Below the pieces are notes generated by a model. The model worked only from the letters and a program-made list of their open reading frames with translations. It was not told the DNA's origin and ran no database searches. DNA of 64,000 nt, taken from the NCBI RefSeq assembly GCF_002760245.1, contig NZ_ASCA01000033.1, positions 27,765 through 91,764 on the forward strand, written 5' to 3'. The translations under genes and the position numbers were made by a program. Origin of the DNA: Streptococcus suis YS161. Lineage in GTDB: Bacteria; Bacillota; Bacilli; Lactobacillales; Streptococcaceae. This document shows positions 9,842-18,132 of the stretch, one piece after another (position 1 is the stretch's first letter; each line of letters begins with the position of its first letter).

Positions 9842-9912
9842 CCATGCATTTAGCTGACCAATTCCGACAACCAAACAAGCCTAGCTGGGATACGTACATC
9901 TTAGAAAGCTAG
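9841..9912 (+). pseudogene. Displaced C-terminal fragment of the upstream GNAT-like gene
   Basis: Right after the family B repeat a frame reads AMHLADQFRQPNKPSW and on to a TAG at 9910-9912, followed at once by a terminator. The composition is protein-like, and a terminator placed after this stop rather than after 9681 suggests this was the original gene end. Inference only; comparison with an uninterrupted orthologue would settle it. Confidence 0.6.
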
Positions 9913-9913
9913 C

Positions 9914-9945
9914 AAAAAGCACCGACCACAAGGCCGGTGCTTTTT
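9914..9945. terminator. Terminator after the GNAT-like gene
   Basis: AAAAAGCACCG pairs with CGGTGCTTTTT around a short loop; the A and T flanks allow use in both directions. Confidence 0.85.
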
Positions 9946-10029
9946 AAGGAGATTATGAAAAATATTTAGGATTGATACTAGTATAACTCACTCAACCTGT
10001 TCAGGCATCAGACCTAAGACCGATTTTGC

Positions 10030-10058
10030 CAAAAAAGAACCCCCTTTCGGAAGTTCTT
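10030..10058 (-). terminator. Terminator of the rpsB-tsf operon
   Basis: On the minus strand AAGAACTTCC, a GAAA loop and GGGGGTTCTT are followed by a T run. It lies about 175 bases beyond tsf because a family A repeat sits between the gene and its terminator. Confidence 0.8.
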
Positions 10059-10068
10059 GAATTGTCGA

Positions 10069-10228
10069 GTAGTCTTTCAGTTTGCTTTTAGTACGAGGCA
10101 ACGAGCCGTAGGCTGTACTGAAGTACAGCACGGCGAGTTCAAATACTCCAGTGGAGTATTTGAAGTTGGAAATATGGAAACGGCGTTTCCTCATACGTCG
10201 AAGTAATAAAAGATAAAATGAAGACTAG
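10069..10228. repeat. Intergenic repeat, family A, long copy carrying a boxB-like insert
   Basis: The ends are inverted repeats (AGTCTTTCAGTTTGCTTTTA at the left, TAAAAGATAAAATGAAGACT at the right). The core AGGCAACGAGCCG and GGCGAGTT matches 5571-5669. Relative to that copy it carries an extra module of two hairpins, CAAATACTCC/GGAGTATTTG and GGAAACG/CGTTTCC, joined by AAGTTGGAAAT. This module resembles the boxB unit of BOX elements. Confidence 0.75.
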
Positions 10229-10231
10229 CAA

Positions 10232-11272
10232 TTATTTACCAAGAGCTGCTGCCATCGTCGCTGCAACTTCTGCTTCAAAGTCGTTTGAAGCTTTCTCGAT
10301 ACCTTCACCTACTTCGAAACGAGCAAATTCTACAACTGACGCGTTTACTGAGTTCAAGTAAGCTTCAACTGTTTTGCTGTCGTCCATGATGTAAACTTGT
10401 GCAAGAAGTGTGTAAGCTTGGTCAACTTGAGTGTTGTCAAGCAAGAAGCGGTCCATTTTACCTGGGATGATTTTGTCCCAGATTTTTTCTGGTTTGCCTT
10501 CAGCTGCCAATTCAGCCTTGATCGCTTCTTCAGCTGCAGCAATGATTTCGTCTGTCAACTGAGCTTTTGAACCATATTGCAAGAGTGGCAATGCTGGTTT
10601 GTCAACCATTGCACGGCTTTCATTGTCTTGCTCGATCTTGTGGTTGATTTGTGCCAATTCGTCTTTGATGAATTGCTCGTCCAATTCTGTGTAAGAAAGA
10701 ACAGTTGGTTTCATCGCAGCGATGTGCATTGAGATTTGTTTTGCAAGAGTTTCGTCACCACCGTCGATTACTGAGATAACACCGATACGACCGCCGTTGT
10801 GTTGGTAAGCACCAAATGCTTGAGCATCTGTTTTTTCAACCAATGCAAAGCGACGGAATGAGATTTTCTCACCGATAGTTGCAGTTGCGTTTACATATGC
10901 TTCTTCAAGAGTTTCACCTGAAGGCATTGTCAATTTAAGAGCTGCTTCGTTATCAGCTGGTTTACCTTCTGCAATTACTTTAGCAGTAGTGTTTACCAAT
11001 TCAACGAATTGAGCGTTTTTCGCAACGAAGTCTGTTTCAGCGTTGACTTCAACAACTGCTGCTACGTTACCGTTCACGTAAACACCTGTCAAACCTTCAG
11101 CTGCTACACGGTCAGCTTTCTTAGCTGCCTTAGCCATACCTTTTTCACGAAGCAATTCGATCGCTTTTTCGATATCACCTTCAGTTTCAACCAATGCTTT
11201 TTTCGCGTCCATAACGCCAGCACCTGATTTTTCACGCAATTCTTTAACGAGAGCTGCTGTAATTTCTGCCAT
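10232..11272 (-). CDS. tsf: Translation elongation factor Ts
   Basis: The 346-aa guanine-nucleotide exchange factor for EF-Tu has the N-terminal UBA-like helix ([23 protein letters not shown]), the conserved ETDFVAKN motif near residue 80 and HIAAMKP in the core. It regenerates EF-Tu-GTP during translation. It is the second gene of the rpsB-tsf operon; a GC-rich hairpin lies in the 223-bp space between the two genes and may reduce tsf expression relative to rpsB. Confidence 0.97.
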   Translation of the reverse strand: MAEITAALVKELREKSGAGVMDAKKALVETEGDIEKAIELLREKGMAKAAKKADRVAAEGLTGVYVNGNVAAVVEVNAETDFVAKNAQFVELVNTTAKVIAEGKPADNEAALKLTMPSGETLEEAYVNATATIGEKISFRRFALVEKTDAQAFGAYQHNGGRIGVISVIDGGDETLAKQISMHIAAMKPTVLSYTELDEQFIKDELAQINHKIEQDNESRAMVDKPALPLLQYGSKAQLTDEIIAAAEEAIKAELAAEGKPEKIWDKIIPGKMDRFLLDNTQVDQAYTLLAQVYIMDDSKTVEAYLNSVNASVVEFARFEVGEGIEKASNDFEAEVAATMAAALGK

Positions 11273-11302
11273 GTCTATTCTCCTTGTTTGTATTTATAAA
11301 AT

Positions 11303-11330
11303 AGAGGAGCGGGCTCAGCCCTGCCCCTCT
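11303..11330 (-). terminator. Intercistronic hairpin between rpsB and tsf
   Basis: On the minus strand AGAGG and CCTCT enclose an inner GGGC/GCCC hairpin, followed by ATTTTAT. The short T run suggests partial termination or RNA processing rather than full termination. Confidence 0.5.
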
Positions 11331-11400
11331 AGGATTGTTTTTTGATGTTTGGAATTGTATACGAGCTAAAACCCTATAGATTTTAATTCGCCTTCGTTAC

Positions 11401-12177
11401 TTATTTTCCTTCTACAACTTCAACCAATTCTTCGATTGATTCTGTAGATGCTGGCTCAGCTGCCAATTCAGCTTCAACTGCTGCTACGCTGTCTTCACCT
11501 TGGTTGCCTTCGATGATAGCGTCAGCCATTTTAGCTGTAATCAATTTAACAGCGCGGATAGCATCGTCGTTTGCTGGGATGATAACATCGATATCATCTG
11601 GATCAGTGTTTGTGTCAACCATCGCTACAACTGGGATACCCAATTTTTTAGCTTCTTTAACAGCGATTTGCTCTTTGTGTGGGTCAACGACGAACATTAC
11701 GTCTGGAATGCGTGGCATGTCAGCAATACCGCCCAAGAATTTTTCAAGACGAGCACGTTGTTTGTTCAACAATGCTACTTCTTTCTTAGGAAGCACGTCG
11801 AAAGTTCCATCTTCTTCCATGCGGTTGATTTCTTTCAAACGAGCGATACGTTTTTGGATTGTACCCCAGTTTGTAAGAGTTCCACCCAACCAACGGTGGT
11901 TGATGAAGTATTGACCAGCGCGGATAGCTTCGTCTTTAACAGCTTCAGCAGCTTGCTTTTTAGTACCTACAAAGAGGATAACTGCGTCGTTTGCTGCAGC
12001 GTCACGAATGAATTCGTAAGCTTGGTCAGCCAATTTTACAGTTTGTTGCAAGTCGATAACGTGGATACCGTTACGCTCTGTGAAGATGTACTTAGCCATC
12101 TTAGGATTCCAGCGACGAGTTTGGTGACCGAAGTGTACACCAGCCTCAAGAAGTTGTTTCATTGAAATTACTGCCAT
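11401..12177 (-). CDS. rpsB: 30S ribosomal protein S2
   Basis: 258 aa with S2 signatures [20 protein letters not shown] and [22 protein letters not shown]. The start at 12177 is set by AAAAAGGAG just upstream; the open frame extends 25 codons further into the 5' leader but without family similarity. First gene of the rpsB-tsf operon. The 110-120 base leader may take part in S2 autoregulation, as in other Firmicutes, though I cannot show that structure here. Confidence 0.97.
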   Translation of the reverse strand: MAVISMKQLLEAGVHFGHQTRRWNPKMAKYIFTERNGIHVIDLQQTVKLADQAYEFIRDAAANDAVILFVGTKKQAAEAVKDEAIRAGQYFINHRWLGGTLTNWGTIQKRIARLKEINRMEEDGTFDVLPKKEVALLNKQRARLEKFLGGIADMPRIPDVMFVVDPHKEQIAVKEAKKLGIPVVAMVDTNTDPDDIDVIIPANDDAIRAVKLITAKMADAIIEGNQGEDSVAAVEAELAAEPASTESIEELVEVVEGK

Positions 12178-12293
12178 GAGTATTTCTCCTTTTTGTTTTT
12201 TCTCCTCTCCCGAACTTCGACTTGCAGCCCAACCTTTCGGCAACAAGACCACAATTGGTCCGAGATGAGTATTTGTTGCACAGCAACTCCATT

Positions 12294-12322
12294 ATCATAC
12301 CAAAAAAGCTGATGATTTTCAA
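12294..12322 (-). promoter_or_regulatory. rpsB-tsf promoter built into the preceding terminator
   Basis: TTGAAA (12317-12322) and TATGAT (12294-12299) are separated by 17 bases on the minus strand. The -35 lies in the left arm and loop of the terminator hairpin 12304-12341, so terminator and promoter share bases. Confidence 0.8.
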
Positions 12323-12341
12323 GTAAAAATCATCAGCTTTT
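12304..12341. terminator. Bidirectional terminator upstream of rpsB
   Basis: A perfect 16-bp stem (AAAAGCTGATGATTTT and its complement) with a short loop and T runs on both sides. It ends transcripts of the lipoprotein pseudogene. Confidence 0.85.
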
Positions 12342-12373
12342 ATTGTGAATCTTAAAAAATCCTACCTTTTCTT

Positions 12374-13366
12374 CTATTCAAAGTAGGTTTCGGCAACCAC
12401 CGCATAGGTCCCTGCAACAACATCCATTTTTTCTAACTGACCGTTAGCATTGATCCTGTAAAAACCTGCTGCTGGGGCTACATTAGGATCGGTCCCTTTC
12501 ATATTTGGACTGCTGTGGTCTTCTCTAACCTCAATGTAAACCAATCCATCGGATGACTGAACATTTGTAACCACGTGTGATAGAAAATCATCTTTCGTAA
12601 AAGGTACGCCATATCTTGTAGCTGCATGTGCCTTGGCCCAGTTTGCCGCCTGTTCGACTGTCAAATTCTTGGTGTCTACAGATGTATTAGGAACAGTTGC
12701 TGAGCTAGTTTCAGTTGCTACTGTTGAACTTCTACCGAGGACCAAGTTTTCAAAGAAAGCTTGTAATTCCTGGTTCTTAGTTGGTCGGAAATACAAACGC
12801 TTCTCTGGGTTGCCTTGATTTTGCTCGGTAATTCAAGCAATCAACTGACTATCTTTAATCGTAAAGAGATACAGATGAGCCAATTGTGATTTTGAAGCTT
12901 CAATATCCGAATAGATCCCAACTACTGCTGTTTTTCCTGCCTCTACTTGACCAGTTTCACTCCAAACTAGGTCAGGAGTTTCTCCTAGAAAATCAGGCGT
13001 CATTTGCTGCCCTGAGCCACTGAGAACACCTGAGGGCAAGGTCACACCAAAAAAGTTTCCCGTACGATTTGGGCTATAGGATACATAATTTTGGGGAGGC
13101 GAGAATGAAGGTCCCCACTGGTCAACCACAAAATTCCTCAAAGCCTCTGCCTTGCCAGCATCCCAAGGACCGACCTGACTACTTGAACTGCTGGACGTAG
13201 ATGTTGTGGAACTTTTAGTTGATGTACCGGAACTAGTACTTGTCGAGCTAGAGCTAGCCCTTTCTTTAGATGAGGACACTGCCTCCTGCTTCTGATTTCC
13301 GCAAGCTGTTAACATACTTGCAAGAACCATCACAACAAAACTTGATGCAATCAAATTCCGCTTCAT
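12374..13366 (-). pseudogene. DUF4767-like lipoprotein gene interrupted by an in-frame TGA
   Basis: The 5' part (12833-13366) encodes 177 aa with a lipoprotein signal peptide (MLTACGN lipobox), a Ser/Thr-rich spacer and a domain beginning VGPWDAGKAEALRNFVVDQW, resembling DUF4767. The frame stops at TGA (12833-12835) but continues in the same register through ITEQNQGNPEKRLYF and the 140-aa stretch to 12374, ending at a terminator. One base change (for example CGA to TGA) would explain it. The first part could still be secreted as a shortened lipoprotein. Function unknown. Confidence 0.75.
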
Positions 13367-13489
13367 TTCCTATCTCCTTTTTCACACTAATCATCCACTC
13401 GGTAGAAGTTTTTGACTAACGCCTCTAGCACTTATGAAGTTCTGGACATTTGCTTATATCTACATTATCGACAAATGTTCATTTTCCAC

Positions 13490-13518
13490 TTGACCAAATT
13501 CACTATTTAAGGTACAAT
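13490..13518 (+). promoter_or_regulatory. Promoter of tRNA-Cys
   Basis: TTGACC and TACAAT are separated by 17 bases and end 12 bases before the tRNA. Confidence 0.8.
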
Positions 13519-13530
13519 ATTCTTTGTTAT

Positions 13531-13601
13531 GGCGGTATAGCCAAGTGGTAAGGCACGGCTCTGCAAAAGCTTGATCGTCGGTTCAAATCCGTCTACCGCC
13601 T
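13531..13601 (+). tRNA. tRNA-Cys (GCA)
   Basis: 71 nt. The acceptor GGCGGTA pairs with TACCGCC; the anticodon loop reads CTGCAAA with anticodon GCA, and the T-loop GTTCAAATC is present. CCA is not encoded. A terminator follows at 13636. Confidence 0.95.
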
Positions 13602-13635
13602 TTATTATAGGATTTTATCCGAATTTATACAAGTC

Positions 13636-13662
13636 AAAAGTCCGATTTTTCGGGCTTTTTTG
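13636..13662 (+). terminator. Terminator of tRNA-Cys
   Basis: AAAGTCCGA and TCGGGCTTT enclose a 4-nt T loop and are followed by a T run. Confidence 0.8.
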
Positions 13663-13727
13663 TTTTGTTATTTGGTAAAATTCGGTTAAAACAGAAAAAG
13701 ATTTTGGACAAATTTTGGACACCCAAA

Positions 13728-13766
13728 ATATCAACAAACTCCCCATAGCTTGTCGCTATGAGGAGT
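13728..13766 (-). terminator. Probable terminator of nusG
   Basis: On the minus strand ACTCC.CATAGC and GCTATG.GGAGT form a strong hairpin 10 bases past the stop, but the following tract (TTGTTGATATTTT) is only partly T-rich. Confidence 0.6.
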
Positions 13767-13775
13767 ATGGATATA

Positions 13776-14315
13776 TTACAACTCAGCAATCTGGCTCAAA
13801 TTAACTTCAGCAATGGTATCATTACCAAACATAGAGATAACCATCTTAACCTTGTTGTTGTCGATTTCTGTAATTTTACCTGTGTAGTCTGTGAAGGCAC
13901 CGTCGATGATACGAACAGTGTCGCCAACTTTGACATCAATATCAAATTCTTGAACGGTTTGTCCCATAGACACCAAGATTTGACGGATTTCTTCTTCCAA
14001 AAGTGGAGTTGGTTTTGAACGGTTACCGTGTGAACCCACGAAACCTGTAACGTTTGGCGTGTTACGAACCACAAACCAAGCTTCATCGGTCATAACCATT
14101 TCAACCAAAACATAACCAGGGAAACGGTTTTCTTCCACTTCCTTGACCTCACCGTTCTTTTCAACCTGAACGGTCTGAGTAGGAATTTCTACACGAAGGA
14201 TGTTTTCCAACATGTTATAAGTGTGGGCACGTTGGAGCAAGTTTTCCTTCACTTTATTTTCATATCCTGAATAGGTTTGCAGAACAAACCAGCCCTTATC
14301 AAAACTATCGTACAT
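13776..14315 (-). CDS. nusG: Transcription termination/antitermination protein NusG
   Basis: 179 aa. The NGN domain covers about residues 1-115 (WFVLQTYSGYENKVKENL, FPGYVLVEMVM, WFVVRNTPNVTGFVG) and the KOW domain follows (VGDTVRIIDGAFTDYTGKI). It binds RNA polymerase and modulates pausing and termination. AAGGAAG precedes the ATG. A promoter and a terminator-like hairpin lie between secE and this gene, so nusG may have an attenuated transcript of its own. Confidence 0.97.
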   Translation of the reverse strand: MYDSFDKGWFVLQTYSGYENKVKENLLQRAHTYNMLENILRVEIPTQTVQVEKNGEVKEVEENRFPGYVLVEMVMTDEAWFVVRNTPNVTGFVGSHGNRSKPTPLLEEEIRQILVSMGQTVQEFDIDVKVGDTVRIIDGAFTDYTGKITEIDNNKVKMVISMFGNDTIAEVNLSQIAEL

Positions 14316-14353
14316 TGTTACTTCCTTTCTTTGGAAACACGGAATTTTTAGAC

Positions 14354-14376
14354 GCTAAAAAAAGCCCGAAGGCTTT
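14354..14376 (-). terminator. Terminator-like hairpin in the nusG leader
   Basis: On the minus strand AAAGCC, a TTCG loop and GGCTTT are followed by an uninterrupted T run. It stands between the promoter at 14388-14417 and nusG, so it may act as an attenuator as well as ending secE transcripts. Confidence 0.75.
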
Positions 14377-14387
14377 CGCTTTTCTTT

Positions 14388-14417
14388 ATTATATCACTTC
14401 CATTTTACAAATGGCAA
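14388..14417 (-). promoter_or_regulatory. Promoter of nusG
   Basis: On the minus strand TTGCCA and TATAAT are 18 bases apart, just beyond the end of secE. Confidence 0.65.
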
Positions 14418-14424
14418 GTATTTT

Positions 14425-14601
14425 CTAGAAAAGATTGATCAAGCTCATGATTCCTCGTGACAAAATCAAGTCAAAGAGGTAAACCACCGCTACGAAAAAG
14501 GCAGTATATTCCACTACAGACACGAAATCCGTCCAGCTCTGCTTACGAGTTGGCCAAGACGTATCTTTTAAAATGCGGATAATGTCTTTGATAAATTTCA
14601 T
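14425..14601 (-). CDS. secE: Preprotein translocase subunit SecE
   Basis: A 58-aa protein beginning MKFIKDIIRILKDTSWPTRK, with the amphipathic helix and TSWPTRK motif typical of SecE, then one transmembrane segment (EYTAFFVAVVYLFDLILS). It stabilises SecY in the membrane translocon. TAGGAG lies before the ATG. It sits in the conserved order pbp2A-rpmG-secE-nusG. Confidence 0.95.
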   Translation of the reverse strand: MKFIKDIIRILKDTSWPTRKQSWTDFVSVVEYTAFFVAVVYLFDLILSRGIMSLINLF

Positions 14602-14610
14602 GCGTGACTC

Positions 14611-14763
14611 CTATCTGGTTTCCTTGTGAACAGTGTATTGTCCACAGTGTTTACAAAATTTATTTACTTCTAACCGTGTTGGCTTGGGATTGCTCGAAAG
14701 GCTGATTGAATAGTTTCGAGAACCACAAACAGTACAGGCTAGGCTTGCTTTTTTTAGTGCCAT
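14611..14763 (-). CDS. rpmG: 50S ribosomal protein L33
   Basis: 50 aa, beginning [19 protein letters not shown] and ending with [14 protein letters not shown]. It is the zinc-binding form: CxxC in CTVC and in CKHC. GGAGG lies upstream of the ATG. Only 9 bases separate it from secE. Confidence 0.95.
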   Translation of the reverse strand: MALKKASLACTVCGSRNYSISLSSNPKPTRLEVNKFCKHCGQYTVHKETR

Positions 14764-14796
14764 AAAGCCCTCCATCCTTTTCATTCTACCATGTTT

Positions 14797-17010
14797 TTAT
14801 GGATTTGACAACTCTCCAAACCAAGACGTGATGTTATCCCACAAGGTTTTTGCTCTTTCTGGTAACTGTGCATCGATTAGATTTTGTTTGGTTTGCTCAA
14901 TCAAGTTTTTCGCCTGATCTGAAATTTCTTGTACCTGTTCTTGACCAAGACTTGATTCAGTTTGTGCAGCTTCATCTGGAGCTACTTCTACAATACCATT
15001 TTGTGCATAGGCATTTTCTACTTCGAACTGAGTTCCTGCAGTATATGGCAAGATTGAATTGGCTACAGTCTGGAAGACCGACGGAGCCATCCAGTAGCTA
15101 CTGCTATCTATATAATGATTTTCATCTGTCTGCTCAAAACCAACCCACTGACTGATGACCAAATCAGGTGTGTAGGCAATATGCCACTGGTCATTGACAA
15201 GATTGACATCAAAACTCGTTTCAGTTGTTCCTGTTTTCCCAGCAATATAATAATTGGCCGCATCTGCTGTCACTCCCGTACCATTGGTATAGGTTCCAAG
15301 CATCATTGCTGTCATCTTATCTGCGACAGATCGGTCAATCACCTTGGTACTTGTTTCACGATGCTCTGCTAAAACCTTTCCACTAGCCGTTTCAATACGA
15401 GTGATGAGGTGGGCATCCTTCATCACCCCCTTATTCGCAAAAGTAGCGTAGGCCTGGGCCATTTGCAGAGGATTAGTCTCCACTCCAGAACCAATTGAAA
15501 CACCCAAAACTTTCTCGACATTTTCCATATCAAGTCCAAACTTTTGTCCATACTCGAAGGCTTTGTCAATCCCCAAGGTGTTCACTATATAAGCTACTGG
15601 TAAATTGTAAGAGAGAGCCAAAGCTTGATACATTGGAATGGTATCGGAAGTCGAATAATCATAGTTATGCAAGGTGTAATCGCCGTAGGTTTCTGTATGG
15701 TTATCCAGAGCCATATCAATCGACCAGCCCGCCGCTACTGCTGGAGCATAGGCAACAAGAGGCTTGATTGTTGAACCAGGACTGCGCTTGGCTTGTGTCG
15801 CAAAGTTGAAGGTCCGAAAGACTGCATCCTCTGAACTGTTAACTCGACCAACCAAGGCGCGAACTCCACCAGTCGTCGGATCAAGCGCTACGCTAGCAGC
15901 CTGAGCATGGGTACCATCAAAACTTGACGTTGGGAACATAGTCTCATCATTAAAAATCACCTGCATGCTGGCTTGAGAATTTTGATCCATCTCTGTGTAA
16001 ATCCTATAGCCGTTATTAATAATGTCTGATTCTTTCAGTCCGTATCGCTCAATCGCCTCAGCAATCACAGCATCAAAATAGGATGGATAGGAATAATTGC
16101 TTTGTTTCCCTGTATAGGTATCTGAAAGCTGACTGGCTAGGTCTACTTGGAAACCTGCATCTGCAGTCGCCTGATCAATATAACCAGCATTGACCATATT
16201 TTGCAGAACTGTATCCCGACGATTAACTGCATTTTCTAGAGAATAATAAGGATTATAAATCTCAGGTCCCTTAAGCATACCTGCAATGACGGCCGCTTGC
16301 TCAAGAGTAAGATCACTGGCTGGAATACCGAAGTACTTTTGACTTGCATCTTCCACTCCCCAAACACCGTTTCCAAAGTAGGCATTGTTGAGATACATGG
16401 TCAAAATTTCTTGCTTACTGTACTTTTTATTGATTTCCAGAGCCAAAAAGAATTCTCGAGCCTTTCGACTGATGGTCTGATCCTGAGTTAGAAAGGCATT
16501 TTTTGCCAATTGCTGGGTAATAGTTGAACCACCTCCAGACCGACCTAACGTCAAGGCAGCCAAAATTGTACGCTGGTAATTAATGCCTGAATTTTTGTAG
16601 AAACTCCGATCTTCTGTAGCGATAACGGCATTCTCTAAATTATCAGAGACAGCATCCAGCTCTACATAGGTCCCCTTCTGACCAGACAATGTCCCAGCTT
16701 CCGCACCATCTTTATCGTAAATAATCGTTGTAGCTTTTAGCGCCTGTTGTAAATCACCAACATTAGCTGTCTTTGCAAGGAAAAATAGATAGCCACCTAC
16801 TGTAAGAACTGTCAGGACCATTAAAATGATTAAAATTTTAGTCAGTTGATAACGGCGCCAAAATTTACGAATCGGCTCCGGAATACGTGATTTTTTCTTT
16901 GGTTTATCAACAGAGCCACGATTTCCCCTGCGGCGACGGCTAGGTCGGTCTTCATGATCAATTTGGAAATCTTCTGGAACTTCAATCGGCTGATGTTGCA
17001 AATCGTCCAT
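14797..17010 (-). CDS. pbp2A: Class A penicillin-binding protein 2A
   Basis: The 737-aa bifunctional peptidoglycan synthase has a basic cytoplasmic N-terminus, a membrane anchor near residues 55-75, a glycosyltransferase domain with the catalytic EDRSFY and GGSTITQQLAKN motifs, and a transpeptidase domain with SPGSTIK (active serine), SYN and KTGT. It polymerises and cross-links glycan strands outside the membrane. AGAGG precedes the ATG. A minus-strand -10 (TATAAT) is at 17041-17046. Confidence 0.95.
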   Translation of the reverse strand: MDDLQHQPIEVPEDFQIDHEDRPSRRRRGNRGSVDKPKKKSRIPEPIRKFWRRYQLTKILIILMVLTVLTVGGYLFFLAKTANVGDLQQALKATTIIYDKDGAEAGTLSGQKGTYVELDAVSDNLENAVIATEDRSFYKNSGINYQRTILAALTLGRSGGGSTITQQLAKNAFLTQDQTISRKAREFFLALEINKKYSKQEILTMYLNNAYFGNGVWGVEDASQKYFGIPASDLTLEQAAVIAGMLKGPEIYNPYYSLENAVNRRDTVLQNMVNAGYIDQATADAGFQVDLASQLSDTYTGKQSNYSYPSYFDAVIAEAIERYGLKESDIINNGYRIYTEMDQNSQASMQVIFNDETMFPTSSFDGTHAQAASVALDPTTGGVRALVGRVNSSEDAVFRTFNFATQAKRSPGSTIKPLVAYAPAVAAGWSIDMALDNHTETYGDYTLHNYDYSTSDTIPMYQALALSYNLPVAYIVNTLGIDKAFEYGQKFGLDMENVEKVLGVSIGSGVETNPLQMAQAYATFANKGVMKDAHLITRIETASGKVLAEHRETSTKVIDRSVADKMTAMMLGTYTNGTGVTADAANYYIAGKTGTTETSFDVNLVNDQWHIAYTPDLVISQWVGFEQTDENHYIDSSSYWMAPSVFQTVANSILPYTAGTQFEVENAYAQNGIVEVAPDEAAQTESSLGQEQVQEISDQAKNLIEQTKQNLIDAQLPERAKTLWDNITSWFGELSNP

Positions 17011-17162
17011 ACTTTACCTCTTTCTAGTGAATTTTGTACCATTATACACCATTTCCTAAAAACTAGCAGAAAAAAGCCTGCGATAACTTGTGACAACATA
17101 CAGGGAATTTTTTCCAAAAATATGATAAAATAGGGTCATTCTGAACAAATAAGAGGATTCCC

Positions 17163-18131
17163 ATGACACAAGTATATGATATTACCATCATCGGTGGCGG
17201 ACCTGTCGGTCTCTTCGCTGCCTTCTATGCCCACCTCCGTCAAGCCAAGGTCAAAATCATTGACTCTCTGCCCCAACTGGGTGGCCAGCCTGCCATTCTC
17301 TATCCTGAGAAGGCCATTTTGGACATTCCGGCCTTTCCAAGTCTGACCGGACAGGAGTTGACCGACAATCTCCTTGCACAACTGGCACCCTTTGACACAA
17401 CTATCTGCCTCAATGAAACCTTAACTGCCATTGAGCCTGGGGAAACCATTACCCTAACGACTAACAAGGGCAGCCACCAGACCAAGACCCTGATTATCGC
17501 CATGGGTGGCGGGGCCTTCAAGCCTCGTCCGCTGGAGATTGACGGTGCCGACAGCTTTGACAACGTCCACTACCACGTATCCAATATCCAGCAGTATGCC
17601 GACAAGGACATCGTCGTCTTGGGTGGCGGTGACTCTGCGGTCGATTGGTCCCTGGCCTTTGAAAAAATTGCCAAGACCACTCACATCGTCCACCGTCGCG
17701 ACAACTTCCGCGCCCTTGAACACAGCGTAGAGGAACTCAAGCAGTCCAGCGTCACCATCCACACACCTTTTATCCCTAAAGGGCTTTCTGGGGAAAATGG
17801 CAGAGCTTCTGCCATTGATTTCGATAAGGTTAAGAGCGAGGACAAACTCAGCCTGTCTTTCGACCACCTCTTTGTCAACTACGGTTTCAAATCATCTGTC
17901 GGCACGCTGAAAGAATGGGGCTTGGAACTCAATCGCCACCGCATTGTCGTCAACAGCAAGCAAGAAACCTCTGTCCCTGGTATCTATGCTATCGGTGATT
18001 GTTGCTTCTACGAGGGTAAGATTGACCTGATTGCGACTGGCCTGGGCGAAGCCCCAACCGCTGTTAACAATGCCATGAACTACCTCAATCCAAACGAAAA
18101 AGTGCAACCCAAGCACTCAACCAGCCTATAA
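17163..18131 (+). CDS. Ferredoxin/flavodoxin-NADP+ reductase, thioredoxin-reductase type
   Basis: 322 aa with an N-terminal FAD site (GGGPVGLFAAFYA), an NADPH site (VVLGGGDSAVDWS) and the C-terminal FAD motif VPGIYAIGDCCFYEGK. The CxxC redox pair of true thioredoxin reductases is absent between the two nucleotide sites, placing it in the YumC-like ferredoxin-NADP reductase group. It transfers electrons between NADPH and ferredoxin or flavodoxin. A TATGATAAAAT extended -10 is at about 17121-17131. The next gene starts 1 base after its stop. Confidence 0.9.
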   Translation: MTQVYDITIIGGGPVGLFAAFYAHLRQAKVKIIDSLPQLGGQPAILYPEKAILDIPAFPSLTGQELTDNLLAQLAPFDTTICLNETLTAIEPGETITLTTNKGSHQTKTLIIAMGGGAFKPRPLEIDGADSFDNVHYHVSNIQQYADKDIVVLGGGDSAVDWSLAFEKIAKTTHIVHRRDNFRALEHSVEELKQSSVTIHTPFIPKGLSGENGRASAIDFDKVKSEDKLSLSFDHLFVNYGFKSSVGTLKEWGLELNRHRIVVNSKQETSVPGIYAIGDCCFYEGKIDLIATGLGEAPTAVNNAMNYLNPNEKVQPKHSTSL

Positions 18132-18132
18132 G

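Noticed and set aside
11500..12165. A 221-codon plus-strand frame opposite rpsB
   Set aside because: Antisense to a highly expressed ribosomal gene; the Phe/Val/Cys-rich translation is what the complement of such codons gives.
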